In this document: in pieces, positions 1 to 7,990 of the stretch
Position numbering within the stretch: the first letter of the stretch is position 1
Layout of the letters: every line of letters begins with the position of its first letter
Origin: Anaerolineae bacterium
GTDB lineage: Bacteria; Chloroflexota; Anaerolineae; Anaerolineales; Villigracilaceae
Reading direction: 5' to 3'
Length of the DNA: 64,000 nucleotides
Assembly: GCA_003130845.1 (NCBI GenBank)
Contig: QEXW01000022.1
Location: 1 to 64,000, forward strand
The notes under the pieces: generated by a model
The model's input: only the letters and a program-made list of their open reading frames with translations
Database searches by the model: none
Told to the model about the DNA's origin: nothing
Program-made: the position numbers and the translations under genes

Positions 1-400
1 AACCCCCACCCCCACCGTGCCACCACCCTATCCAGCCGTCAACCTGTTGTTACCGCCCGATGGCGCTTCATTCACCTTGGCGAATGACAGCATCACCCTG
101 CAATGGGCATCCATTGGCACTTTACGCGAAAACGAAGCCTACATTGTCATCATCGAAGATGTGACAGAAGGTGAAGGCCGACGTTTGGTAGACTACGTGC
201 GCGATACCAAGTACATCGTGCCGGTTTCCTTCCGTCCGCGTGATACACGCCCACACATCTTCCGCTGGTGGGTCAGCACCGTGCGGCAAACCGGCACCGA
301 CCCGCAAGGGCAACCCATTTGGACCAGCGCCGGAGCAAACTCGTTGCAAAGAGTCTTCTCCTGGCAAGGTATCGCTCCCGAAGGAACAGCCCAACCCTAA
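1..400 (+). CDS. C-terminal part of a secreted or lipoprotein-type protein with a Pro/Thr linker (5' truncated)
   Basis: The reading frame is open from base 2 to the stop at 398-400, and the gene begins upstream of the window. The first visible residues are a Thr-Pro linker (TPTPTV). About 125 residues follow that resemble a beta-sandwich, Fn3-like module: a hydrophobic 'PPDGASF' strand opening, then ITLQWASIGTL and FRWWVSTVRQ. In Anaerolineae such modules often sit at the C-terminus of LysM or SH3 lipoproteins, but the part that would decide this is missing. A strong hairpin terminator follows directly. The secreted location is inferred from the linker. No function can be assigned. Confidence 0.7.
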   Translation, partial: TPTPTVPPPYPAVNLLLPPDGASFTLANDSITLQWASIGTLRENEAYIVIIEDVTEGEGRRLVDYVRDTKYIVPVSFRPRDTRPHIFRWWVSTVRQTGTDPQGQPIWTSAGANSLQRVFSWQGIAPEGTAQP

Positions 401-409
401 AGCACATCC

Positions 410-441
410 CCCCTCTCCTTCGGGAGAGGGGACTTTATTTA
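410..441 (+). terminator. Intrinsic terminator with UUCG loop
   Basis: A 9-bp perfect stem (CCCCTCTCC at 410-418, GGAGAGGGG at 423-431) is closed by a TTCG tetraloop and followed by a T-rich tract (actttattt). It lies 10 bases after the first gene's stop, so it should end that transcript ahead of mgsA. Confidence 0.8.
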
Positions 442-457
442 ACAATAAGGAACCGTT

Positions 458-919
458 ATGAATACCCAAACTCACTCGATTGGCATCAAAAAACGCATTG
501 CGCTGGTAGCGCACGACAACAAAAAACAAGATTTACTCGAATGGGCGCGCTTTAACCGCGAGACCCTTGCGCGTCATCACCTATTTGGCACCGGCACAAC
601 CGGCAGCCTGTTAGAACGCGAACTCGACTTGCCCATTACCCAATTCAAGAGCGGCCCCTTGGGCGGCGACCAACAAATCGGCGCCAAAATTTGCGAAGGC
701 GAGATTGATTTCTTAATTTTCTTTTGGGACCCGCTCGAACCGCAGCCACACGACCCTGACATCAAAGCCCTTTTGCGGCTGGCGGTGCTATACAACATCC
801 CAACTGCCTCCAACCGCGCGACCGCTGATTTTATTATCTCATCCCCCTTGATGAGCAAAGAATATCAGCACACTACGCCCGATTTAGAACGGTATCTGCA
901 AAATCGTCAGCCGAAATAA
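458..919 (+). CDS. mgsA: Methylglyoxal synthase
   Basis: Converts dihydroxyacetone phosphate to methylglyoxal and phosphate, a cytosolic bypass of lower glycolysis that relieves sugar-phosphate stress. The 153-residue length fits the family. Signature stretches are in order: IALVAHDNKK (His19), GTGTTG phosphate-binding loop (45-49), SGPLGGDQQIGA with the catalytic Asp71, and the FFWDPLEPQPHDPD block with His98. All active-site residues sit at the same numbering as the E. coli enzyme. The ATG at 458 follows an AAGGA Shine-Dalgarno sequence. The gene appears monocistronic, between a terminator upstream and a repeat element downstream. Confidence 0.96.
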   Translation: MNTQTHSIGIKKRIALVAHDNKKQDLLEWARFNRETLARHHLFGTGTTGSLLERELDLPITQFKSGPLGGDQQIGAKICEGEIDFLIFFWDPLEPQPHDPDIKALLRLAVLYNIPTASNRATADFIISSPLMSKEYQHTTPDLERYLQNRQPK

Positions 920-935
920 GGTTTTCTGAAAAAAC

Positions 936-1056
936 GAACCAACTAACACTTTGTTTTTAGACACGGATGCACGCGGAAATTTCCTGGGCTTTCCCCGGAA
1001 AATACGCTTTTTGCCCGCGTTCATCCATGTCCAATCTTGAAACTGTGCGGTGGCTA
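936..1056 (+). repeat. MITE-like hairpin element, copy 1
   Basis: This 121-bp stretch fills most of the 301-bp gap between mgsA and the next gene. It matches, in inverted orientation, the element at 12396-12536. Shared landmarks in order are AACACTTTG, GACACGGAT, CTGGG, GGAAAA, GCTTTTTG, CGCGTTC and the end GGTGGCTA. It can fold into a long hairpin: GACACGGAT pairs with ATCCATGTC (8 of 9) and ACGCGG with CCGCGT. The left end is degenerate relative to copy 2. There is no coding capacity. The rest of the gap (1057-1220) shows only the ribosome binding site of the next gene. Confidence 0.7.
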
Positions 1057-1220
1057 GAAAAAACGAAACTTGATAAAGCCATACGCGCGCGGAGTCTTTT
1101 TCTGTGCGGGGGCGTTTTGAATACCAAAAGCCAATTTTAGGAAATTATGGTGATTGTGTGCTCATGATGCCAAAAGTATTATACATCTCAGCGTCATTTT
1201 TTTGTGACAAGGAGGTACAA

Positions 1221-2657
1221 ATGAACACACGATTCATCCCTATACTCGCCATGCTCAGCGCAATTGTGCTGGCCTCCCTTGCCTGTCAAGCGGGAGGAAA
1301 CCAACCGGCCCCTGCCACCCCCACACAAGCCTCTGAGCCAACCGCAACGCAAGAGACTACTAAGCCAACTTCTACCCCACGACCAACGCAGCCTGCCAAC
1401 GAACAACCCCCAACCACAGCGGCGTTCTCCAACTTGGCTTGTTTTGGCACCACAGACCAAGGAATTGTTTGTCTAACCGAACAAGGGTGGCAAATCTACA
1501 ACACGCAAAATTCCCAACTAGAAAATGACTACATCAACGCCTTAGCCACCTGTCCCAATGGAACTTTGGTGGCAGCACATTATGATGGCATCAGCCTCTT
1601 CGATGGCAAGGAGTGGGAGAGCATTCCCCGCGGCAACTATACCACCGCCAACGCCTTGGCCTGTGATCAACAAGGCAATCTTTGGGTAGCTCACTTTCGA
1701 GGGGTGAGCCGCTATGATGGGAACTGGACGCAGTTTAATGCAAGTGAGTTGGCCACAGGCACATCCGCCTCCGACTTGGTCTACGACGTTGGAATTGCCC
1801 CCGATGGAAAAGTATGGGTTGTTACTTCAAATAGCGTCGCTTCCTTTGAAGACAATGCATGGACCATTTACCAAGAGGGGCAAGGGTTCGACAAAAAAAT
1901 GTTCTTCAAATCTCTCACCTTTGATACAGAAGGACATCCCATCGTTGCCCACAATGACGGAATTTCCACTTTTAAGGATGGGAAATGGACCATCACCAAA
2001 AGTTCCGATTTTCTCTCTTCGGCGGAAGATATAGCCGTTGATGCACAAGGGAGAATCTGGATTGGCACCATTACCCAAGGGCTATACATGATAGAGAAGG
2101 GCAAATGGAAAAATCTGACCTTCCAAAATTCTGACTTGAGTAGCAACAGTATCAATAATCTCTCGGTAGATAGCCAAGGGCGGGTGTGGGTTGCGACGGA
2201 ATATGGCTTGAGCGTCTTGACAAACGACTCGTGGGTTGTATTTCGCATGGATAATAGCGACCTGCCGGTCAACGATATTCGCGGCGTAGCAATCTTGGCT
2301 GATATTCCTTCGCTTCCTGCTCTGCAAGAAAAACCCACCGGTTCAATCACCGGGCAAGTAAAAAACGAGGATGGCACACCCATCGCCAATTCTGATGTGG
2401 AAATTTGCGTGGAAATTCTGGGAAGCACGTATTTTGGAGCAACCCCTTGCTCAGACCAGCCATTCTATTTGACCAGCAAAACCGACGAGCAAGGAAAATT
2501 TAGCTTCGAAAACGTTCCACCAGGGTATTACACACTTGTCATGAAAATCGGTGACCAATGGGCGCAACTCACAGGTAACATCGGCTTTGTTTCCGAACAA
2601 GTCTTGGTTAATCCTGGGAAGACCACCGAGGTCGGTGATATTACCATCAAGAAATAA
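1221..2657 (+). CDS. Lipoprotein with two-component-type beta-propeller repeats and a C-terminal CarboxypepD-like domain
   Basis: I chose ATG 1221 because AAGGAGG precedes it by 6 bases and a signal peptide with lipobox LASLAC follows at once (Cys about residue 21). The reading frame is open further upstream but lacks a signal there. A Thr/Pro-rich linker (residues 25-60) leads to about seven 'Reg_prop' propeller repeats, seen as recurring patterns such as DQQGNLWVAHFRGVSRYDG and DSQGRVWVATEYGLSVL. A domain from about residue 375 resembles carboxypeptidase regulatory-like domains (GSITGQVKNEDGTPIANSDV). It probably sits on the outer face of the membrane as a sensor or scaffold. The ligand is unknown. 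Total 478 residues. Confidence 0.85.
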   Translation: MNTRFIPILAMLSAIVLASLACQAGGNQPAPATPTQASEPTATQETTKPTSTPRPTQPANEQPPTTAAFSNLACFGTTDQGIVCLTEQGWQIYNTQNSQLENDYINALATCPNGTLVAAHYDGISLFDGKEWESIPRGNYTTANALACDQQGNLWVAHFRGVSRYDGNWTQFNASELATGTSASDLVYDVGIAPDGKVWVVTSNSVASFEDNAWTIYQEGQGFDKKMFFKSLTFDTEGHPIVAHNDGISTFKDGKWTITKSSDFLSSAEDIAVDAQGRIWIGTITQGLYMIEKGKWKNLTFQNSDLSSNSINNLSVDSQGRVWVATEYGLSVLTNDSWVVFRMDNSDLPVNDIRGVAILADIPSLPALQEKPTGSITGQVKNEDGTPIANSDVEICVEILGSTYFGATPCSDQPFYLTSKTDEQGKFSFENVPPGYYTLVMKIGDQWAQLTGNIGFVSEQVLVNPGKTTEVGDITIKK

Positions 2658-2679
2658 ACTCGCTTTTTTGCGAAAGCCC

Positions 2680-2724
2680 GAGCAGGCGACCATCTATGGC
2701 CAGAGAGTCGCCTGCTCAGTTTTG
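2680..2724 (+). terminator. Intrinsic terminator after the propeller lipoprotein
   Basis: An 11-bp perfect stem (GAGCAGGCGAC at 2680-2690 with GTCGCCTGCTC at 2707-2717) and a 16-base loop are followed by agttttg. It lies 22 bases past the stop at 2657. Confidence 0.75.
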
Positions 2725-2807
2725 TCACCGATTCGTAACACCGCCGTCACGGACTGGAAACAGCTGCTGAGTATAAATAAGATGGTCATTCTTCGAAAGG
2801 CGGTGTT

Positions 2808-3437
2808 ATGGAGTTTGCAGAAATTATACAATCGGCTCAACATGGCAATTTGAGCGCCTTTAATGAGTTGGTACTCAAATATCAAAATCGGTTATACAGT
2901 GTTGCAGTACGCATGCTGGAAGACGAAGATGATGCCGAGGATGCCGTACAGACAGCCTTTGTATTGGCATTTCGCGGTCTCAAGCACTATCGCGGTGGCT
3001 CATTTGAGTTCTGGCTTTTGCGCATCTTGAAAAATGTTTGCTATGACGAACTGCGCCGCCAAAAGCGACACAATGCTTGTACGCTAGAACCTTGGCTCTA
3101 CGACGAGGATGAAAACGAAACCCCGGCTTGGCTGATGGACCCAACACAAAACCCACTCCAAGAGATAGAAATGGGGGAATTAGAGCGCGCTATTCAGGCT
3201 GGCTTGCACCGCTTGCCGCCAGAGTATCGCCTGGTGTTAACCTTAATAGACATTGAGGGCTTAGATTACGCCCAAGCAGCACTCGTCTTGCGCGTTCCAC
3301 TTGGCACCGTCAAAAGCCGGTTAGCACGGGCCCGACTGCAATTACGCCGGCTGCTACAAAAACAGCCTGACTTACTGCCAACACACTATACCCCACTCTC
3401 GCTGCGCCTGTCCACAGCAGCCTCAGCGATTGGATGA
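2808..3437 (+). CDS. ECF-type RNA polymerase sigma-70 family factor
   Basis: 209 residues. Region 2 spans about 10-85: FNELVLKYQNRLYSVAVRML, then DDAEDAVQTAFVLAFRGL, and a WLLRILKNVCYDELRRQKR end typical of region 2.4. Region 4 spans about 135-190 and contains LPPEYRLVLTLIDIEGLDY plus the helix-turn-helix AALVLRVPLGTVKSRLARAR. It directs RNA polymerase to an alternative promoter set. No anti-sigma factor or zinc-finger partner is adjacent. The neighbours are two propeller lipoproteins, which could feed an envelope signal to it, but that is inference. A TATAAA box at 2772-2777 is the likely -10, and aaaggcgg lies before the ATG. Confidence 0.92.
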   Translation: MEFAEIIQSAQHGNLSAFNELVLKYQNRLYSVAVRMLEDEDDAEDAVQTAFVLAFRGLKHYRGGSFEFWLLRILKNVCYDELRRQKRHNACTLEPWLYDEDENETPAWLMDPTQNPLQEIEMGELERAIQAGLHRLPPEYRLVLTLIDIEGLDYAQAALVLRVPLGTVKSRLARARLQLRRLLQKQPDLLPTHYTPLSLRLSTAASAIG

Positions 3438-3497
3438 ACAATCTGCCTGCCTTTCCATTCACTCCGAAGGCAATCGTCAAATTCACAGAAAAAGCGG

Positions 3498-3503
3498 TAG
3501 AAT
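3498..3503 (+). promoter_or_regulatory. -10 box of a predicted leaderless transcript
   Basis: TAGAAT, preceded by GCGG, ends 6 bases before ATG 3510. There is no Shine-Dalgarno sequence between them, so transcription would begin at or next to the start codon. Confidence 0.55.
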
Positions 3504-3509
3504 GCGTTT

Positions 3510-4832
3510 ATGTCACAAATGACATTCTCTGGTCCAAACAAAAGGACTGCCATCACCTGGTTGGCCTGCCTGGTGTTGACATTTTCAACGGCTTGCGGCG
3601 TCTTCCAGGTTGGCTTAGAAGACCTACCCCAACGCGAAATCATCACTCCCTCAGCCACCCCACCCCCGCCTACCATCACTGCAGCCCCCACCCGTCAGCC
3701 CGATTTTGACTCGCTGGAAGCGGGCCTAAACGTTCGCCTGACCACAATCCACATGTTGGATAAAATCACCGGCTGGGGCATTGGGCAAATCGAAGGCAAG
3801 TTGGGTGATTACCTGCTCTTCACCCGCGATGCAGGCCGAACCTGGTACAACCGCACGCCGCGCGCGGTATTTCAAGCGGCTATGCCAGAGGGAACGCGCA
3901 TCACAGCCTTTTTTGGCCCGAACGGCTCGGCCTGGGCCTTATTCACCAATCCGGCACCAGAAACATCCCTGCCAACTCAGGCAGTCATTTGGCGCACAAC
4001 CGATTTTGGCTACACTTGGCAAGCAGGGGCACCACTGCCTGTGGATGGGATGATGGCAGAACACTTTGTGCCGGCACATCTTGGCTTTCTCGATGACCAA
4101 TACGGCTGGATGATGGCCCACCTAGGCGCCGGCATGAGCCATGATTACATTGCCGTTTTCATCACCACCGATGGCGGTCAAACTTGGCAACGCATTCTGG
4201 ACCCGGAACAAACCCCCAATCTGATGGCTTGCGCCAAAACGGGTCTCTGGTTTACCGACCCCCAAACAGGCTGGTTAAGCGGAGATTGTCCCGGCCTGAT
4301 GCCTGGCCTATTTCTGTATTCCACACGCGACGGCGGCCAGACCTGGCAGGCCGTGAACTTGCCCGTACCGCCCAATCAACCTGCCGACCTGTTCAATGGG
4401 GAAAAAATGGGCTGCGGTGTGCCAGAACTCATCCACTATTCTCCACAACGGGTCTTGTTCCCGGTGCGCTGCCTAGCGTACAGTGATGGCAAACCCAGCG
4501 CCTGGCTATACATCAGCCAGCCAGACAACACATTTTCCGCCACTGCATTGCCTTTACCGTATGGAAGTTTGCACTTTATCAACGCGCAAGAAGGCTGGTT
4601 TGTGGGTAGCACCAGCAGCGACCCAACCGTCAGCGGAGAAATCTACCGTACCGTCGATGGCGGCTTGAGCTGGACACTCATTCTTGCCACCGGCTGGCAA
4701 GGCACCCCGCACTTTGTAGATGCTGACATCGGTTGGGTCATTGCCCGCGCCGGAGAGAAAGTAGCCTTCGTCTACACGATGAATGGCGGACTGCTGTGGT
4801 CAGAAATCAATCCGGTGACTGCTTCGGAATAA
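3510..4832 (+). CDS. Ycf48/BNR-like beta-propeller lipoprotein
   Basis: 440 residues. The N-terminus has a hydrophobic segment ending in the lipobox-like TFSTAC, then a Pro/Thr linker. The body repeats the 'photosystem II assembly factor / sialidase' propeller motif: TRDAGRTWYNR, TTDFGYTWQAG, TTDGGQTWQRI, TRDGGQTWQAV and TVDGGLSWTLI, each followed by a W-hydrophobic strand such as QYGWMM, QTGWLS and EGWFVG. It is probably anchored outside the membrane. In non-photosynthetic bacteria such proteins have no settled role. The start is supported by the -10 box just upstream and by the signal peptide. The gene converges on the histidine kinase gene. Confidence 0.85.
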   Translation: MSQMTFSGPNKRTAITWLACLVLTFSTACGVFQVGLEDLPQREIITPSATPPPPTITAAPTRQPDFDSLEAGLNVRLTTIHMLDKITGWGIGQIEGKLGDYLLFTRDAGRTWYNRTPRAVFQAAMPEGTRITAFFGPNGSAWALFTNPAPETSLPTQAVIWRTTDFGYTWQAGAPLPVDGMMAEHFVPAHLGFLDDQYGWMMAHLGAGMSHDYIAVFITTDGGQTWQRILDPEQTPNLMACAKTGLWFTDPQTGWLSGDCPGLMPGLFLYSTRDGGQTWQAVNLPVPPNQPADLFNGEKMGCGVPELIHYSPQRVLFPVRCLAYSDGKPSAWLYISQPDNTFSATALPLPYGSLHFINAQEGWFVGSTSSDPTVSGEIYRTVDGGLSWTLILATGWQGTPHFVDADIGWVIARAGEKVAFVYTMNGGLLWSEINPVTASE

Positions 4833-4856
4833 CCGGCATAGATTGGCTGAACAAGT

Positions 4857-5777
4857 TTATTTTCGATACACCGGTAAACGCAAGGTAAAAACAGTGCCTT
4901 GCCCCAAACGGCTGCGCAAGAACACTTCTCCGTGATGCCGCTCGGCAATCGCCCGCACCAACGAAAGGCCAATGCCACTTCCCGGCACACCGCGTGCATT
5001 CTCCCCTCGGTAAAGTTCGTTCCAAACCAATAAGGCATCTTTTTCAGGGATGCCGGCCCCGGTATCGGCGACTTCTACCACCACCCGCGCGCCATCTTCA
5101 AAAGCGCGCAGTTCAATTTTATCGCCGGGGCGGGTAAATTTTAGGGCGTTATCCAGTAAGTTGTGAACAAGAAGAAAGAGCAAGTCGTGGTCTCCTGAAA
5201 CGGGAGGTAACGGCCAGGGTGCCTGCGGCAACGTCAAGGTAATTTGCCGCCCTTCGGCTTCAGGACGTTCTTCGGTCATGGTCAGCACATCTTGCAGCAG
5301 TTCATTCACATCTACAGGCGCGCAATCCAGCGGGCGGATTTCCAGTTCCGCCAGTTTACGCAAATCGGCCAGCAAGCGGCTCAGGCGCAAGATTTGCGTT
5401 TCAACACTTTCGATAATTTCGCGTTGGGGAGCATCCAGTTCCGTTCCGGTGAGGTTGGCTAGGCCAGCACGCATGGCCATCAGTGGGTTCTTGAGCTCAT
5501 GGTCAAGACGGCGTAAAAATTCATGTCGTTCATTAACCATTTCGGCCTGCATGCGTTGCAAGAAAACACGCTGCCGGCGTTCTTCTACAACGCGGCGTAA
5601 CGCTTCCCCTAGCATTACACTACCGGTCATCAGACCGAGCAAGAGAAAAAGAGTGCCCAAATCTATACGCAAGTAAGCAATCCGGTTCGGCAGCACATCC
5701 AACCAAAAAAGCACTGCCCCCATGCCACCACAAGCAAGTGGGACCACCATAAGCGCAACCCACAGCCAGCGCTTCAT
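4857..5777 (-). CDS. Membrane sensor histidine kinase
   Basis: 306 residues. Two transmembrane helices (about 5-27 and 38-60) flank a very short external loop, so there is no real periplasmic sensor. A HisKA dimerisation helix follows with the phosphoacceptor His93 in FLRRLDHELKNPLMAM. The HATPase domain has an N box (LLVHNLLDNALKF), G1 (VADTGAGIPEKD) and G2 (GSGIGLSLVRAI). Its ATG overlaps the upstream response-regulator stop by 4 bases (ATGA), so the pair is translationally coupled. The signal is unknown; the short loop suggests membrane or cytosolic sensing. Confidence 0.93.
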   Translation of the reverse strand: MKRWLWVALMVVPLACGGMGAVLFWLDVLPNRIAYLRIDLGTLFLLLGLMTGSVMLGEALRRVVEERRQRVFLQRMQAEMVNERHEFLRRLDHELKNPLMAMRAGLANLTGTELDAPQREIIESVETQILRLSRLLADLRKLAELEIRPLDCAPVDVNELLQDVLTMTEERPEAEGRQITLTLPQAPWPLPPVSGDHDLLFLLVHNLLDNALKFTRPGDKIELRAFEDGARVVVEVADTGAGIPEKDALLVWNELYRGENARGVPGSGIGLSLVRAIAERHHGEVFLRSRLGQGTVFTLRLPVYRK

Positions 5778-6502
5778 GCTTGTCCTTCCACTTTGCCAGC
5801 AAAGCGATAGCCTTCGCCCGGAACCGTTTCAATGTACGTGGGTGTGACCGCGTCATCGCCCAGCTCGCGGCGCAGTTCCGCGATGCGCGTATCTACTGTG
5901 CGTGTGCCAACCGGATAATCCCAGCCCCAAACGGTTTCGAGCAACCGTTCACGCGTAATCAGCTCGTCGGGATGCGTCATCAGGTATTCGAGCAAGGCCA
6001 CAGCCTTGGGGGTGAGGGTCAATTCTTGTTCTCCCAAAAAAACGCGGCGAGCGCGACGGTCGAAGACCAATCTGCCGCATATCAGTTTCCAGGCTGCCGC
6101 CAGTGGGGGCTGGCCTGGCCGGGCACGCCGCAGCACAGAACGAATGCGCGCAATTAACTCGCGCGGGTCGAACGGTTTATTGATGTAGTCATCTGCACCC
6201 TCCTCTAAGGCCATCGCGCGCTCCGAAGCCTCGCCGACCTGGGTGAGCAAAATAATTGGTGTCCAATCCCCACCCTGCCGCAACTGACGCAAAACCTGAC
6301 GCCCATCCATACGCGGCATCAACACATCCAGAATCACCAAATCCGGCTGGATGCGTTTCATTTGTTCGATGGCCTGCACGCCATCCTGTGCGGTGCTGAC
6401 CTGGAAACCAGCACGTTCCAGAAAAGACGCCAGGTTGGCAGTAATCGCTACTTCGTCGTCTACAAGCAACAGACGGGGAGAGGAAGTTTCTAGTTTCGAC
6501 AT
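5774..6502 (-). CDS. OmpR/PhoB-family response regulator
   Basis: 242 residues. The receiver domain has the acidic pair in LLLVDDE, phosphoacceptor Asp59 in LVILDVLMPRMDG, and the conserved Lys in INKPFDPREL. A winged-helix effector domain fills the C-terminal 100 residues, ending VPGEGYRFAGKV. I chose the ATG at 6502 because the receiver starts right after it. An in-frame codon 23 triplets upstream would add an unlikely tail crossing a perfect inverted repeat. It is paired with the kinase gene downstream by a 4-base overlap. The inverted repeat at 6523-6546 may be an autoregulatory site. Confidence 0.93.
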   Translation of the reverse strand: MSKLETSSPRLLLVDDEVAITANLASFLERAGFQVSTAQDGVQAIEQMKRIQPDLVILDVLMPRMDGRQVLRQLRQGGDWTPIILLTQVGEASERAMALEEGADDYINKPFDPRELIARIRSVLRRARPGQPPLAAAWKLICGRLVFDRRARRVFLGEQELTLTPKAVALLEYLMTHPDELITRERLLETVWGWDYPVGTRTVDTRIAELRRELGDDAVTPTYIETVPGEGYRFAGKVEGQA

Positions 6503-6522
6503 ATCTTTACCAACAAGATTAA

Positions 6523-6546
6523 ATTCTACCGCGAAAGCGGTAGAAT
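6523..6546. promoter_or_regulatory. Perfect 10-bp inverted repeat upstream of the response regulator
   Basis: attctaccgc and gcggtagaat flank a 4-base gaaa loop, 20 bases upstream of the regulator's ATG. Each arm read outward ends in TAGAAT, a plausible -10. The same GCGGTAGAATG string recurs at 3494-3504 before another gene. It could be an operator, a 5'-UTR hairpin, or paired promoter elements. Confidence 0.5.
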
Positions 6547-6697
6547 GAATTGTACTCAAAAGATATGTCAAACCTGTGACAGCGGAATGCTAAGATTGTT
6601 ACAAAGAGAGAAAATCCGAAAACACCTGGCTTTGCTCAGTGTTTTCAAGCAAACGCACGGTATCTTTTTTTCCAAACCATAAGGCCAAACGGTTGCT

Positions 6698-7795
6698 TCA
6701 CTTGGAGTTGGCTTGCACACCTTCCTGCTCGTTCAGCAACAGCTCAGCAATGTTAGGGTTTTCAGGCAAATAACGCACCGGCCAAGAGGAACCGATTTGC
6801 AGCCGGGCATACAAATTCTCATCGCACTCTTCTGCTCGTGTGAATAGTTCCAAGCCACCATTCGGCTGATTTGCATAATAAGCATAGGCATAATAAAACT
6901 TTTGTATATCACCACTATCCGAATCCCTTTTCCATTTTGTCCATTCATCAAAGACAACTGCTACGCCGATTTGACCTTCACGGCGTAGGCGGAGCATCAT
7001 GATATACCCATAAATCGAATACACAGTATATAGAGTAATAGCAAACACGAGAAAGGTGAAAACAAAGCCCGTCAGACACTGGGTTGGAGAAAACACTAAA
7101 AAGGATAGGTCGGAAGCAGGATGAGAAATGGTTGGGTCTAGGGGATAGTACTTAATCTCGATTGAATCCGCATTTTTCACCTGGTTGAAGTAGGACGACG
7201 AGACTTGGCTGGTGGCACGGAAGTAAACGGAGGCGCCATTGACCGGAGCATCAAATTGATATGAAATGTAGTACTCCGTCCATTCTGAGGATTCTGTATA
7301 CATATTGGTGATTCTGGCCCGCGTTGCAACGCCAGACTGAGTCAATAAGACGTACGTGCGCACATCTTGAACGAATAAGGCCAGTGCCCAAACGAAAAAA
7401 AACAATACGCCAAGCGACAACAAGACTCTTATCAAGGAATTTTCGCGAAACGATGTACTGACTTGCGGGCGGCTCAAAGCTTGGTATACAGCAGGCAGAG
7501 TTCTCCTTTGCATTTGTAAGTCTTCATCGGTCCGTTCATGCGATTCTGGAGAAGCCTGTTTTTGCGAAGTTACTTCTGGAACGTCAGAAGCAGGTTGAGG
7601 ACCCATGCGTGACCGGCGTTTTGAGAAGAAAACCGGCAACACCAACACCAAGCCGCCCGAAATAAGACAATTCAGCTCCATAGGAAGTTTTGGGAAAAAA
7701 ATCGCCAACAAGACAAATAAACTCGCTCCAAGGAAGAGCATAGCGAGTACAGAAAATACTCCAGATATGATGCTCATCATGTTGAGAGTTTTCAT
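6698..7795 (-). CDS. DUF3592-type membrane protein
   Basis: 365 residues. Two hydrophobic helices lie at the N-terminus (about 8-60). A charged linker (60-110) leads to a third helix (about 123-147). The DUF3592 core follows (GVATRARITNMYTESSEWTEYYISYQF ... IEIKYYPLDPTISHP, of which I quote only the ends). Another helix lies at about 225-250, then a second DUF3592-like half (GQIGVAVVFDEWTKW ... WPVRYLPENPNIAEL). Such proteins are membrane-bound with small extracytoplasmic beta domains and no known function. A TGGAGGT site precedes the ATG. It stands alone between the two-component system and ileS. Confidence 0.75.
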   Translation of the reverse strand: MKTLNMMSIISGVFSVLAMLFLGASLFVLLAIFFPKLPMELNCLISGGLVLVLPVFFSKRRSRMGPQPASDVPEVTSQKQASPESHERTDEDLQMQRRTLPAVYQALSRPQVSTSFRENSLIRVLLSLGVLFFFVWALALFVQDVRTYVLLTQSGVATRARITNMYTESSEWTEYYISYQFDAPVNGASVYFRATSQVSSSYFNQVKNADSIEIKYYPLDPTISHPASDLSFLVFSPTQCLTGFVFTFLVFAITLYTVYSIYGYIMMLRLRREGQIGVAVVFDEWTKWKRDSDSGDIQKFYYAYAYYANQPNGGLELFTRAEECDENLYARLQIGSSWPVRYLPENPNIAELLLNEQEGVQANSK

Positions 7796-7919
7796 TCTTT
7801 TACCTCCAGTTTGAATCTTTGCTTCAAGAAACTGTACGAGGCCAGAACAATCCAGTTTTTTAAGGTTTTGTTAATTCTTCAATCGCGTGCTGACCAAGCA
7901 ATCATCGTCGCTATAAAGC

Positions 7920-7955
7920 AAAACTGCCTGAGAAATGATTTCATCAGGCAGTTTT
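7920..7955 (-). terminator. Intrinsic terminator after ileS
   Basis: AAAACTGCCTGA and its perfect complement TCAGGCAGTTTT are separated by 12 bases, 36 bases after the ileS stop. The stem itself supplies T-rich tails on both strands. Confidence 0.75.
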
Positions 7956-7990
7956 GATGGGAAAATCGGCGCAATTGGAGATAGGACAAG

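Noticed and set aside
1104-1220. Longer N-terminus for the propeller lipoprotein
   Set aside because: The frame is open, but only ATG 1221 has a strong AAGGAGG site and is followed by the signal peptide and lipobox.
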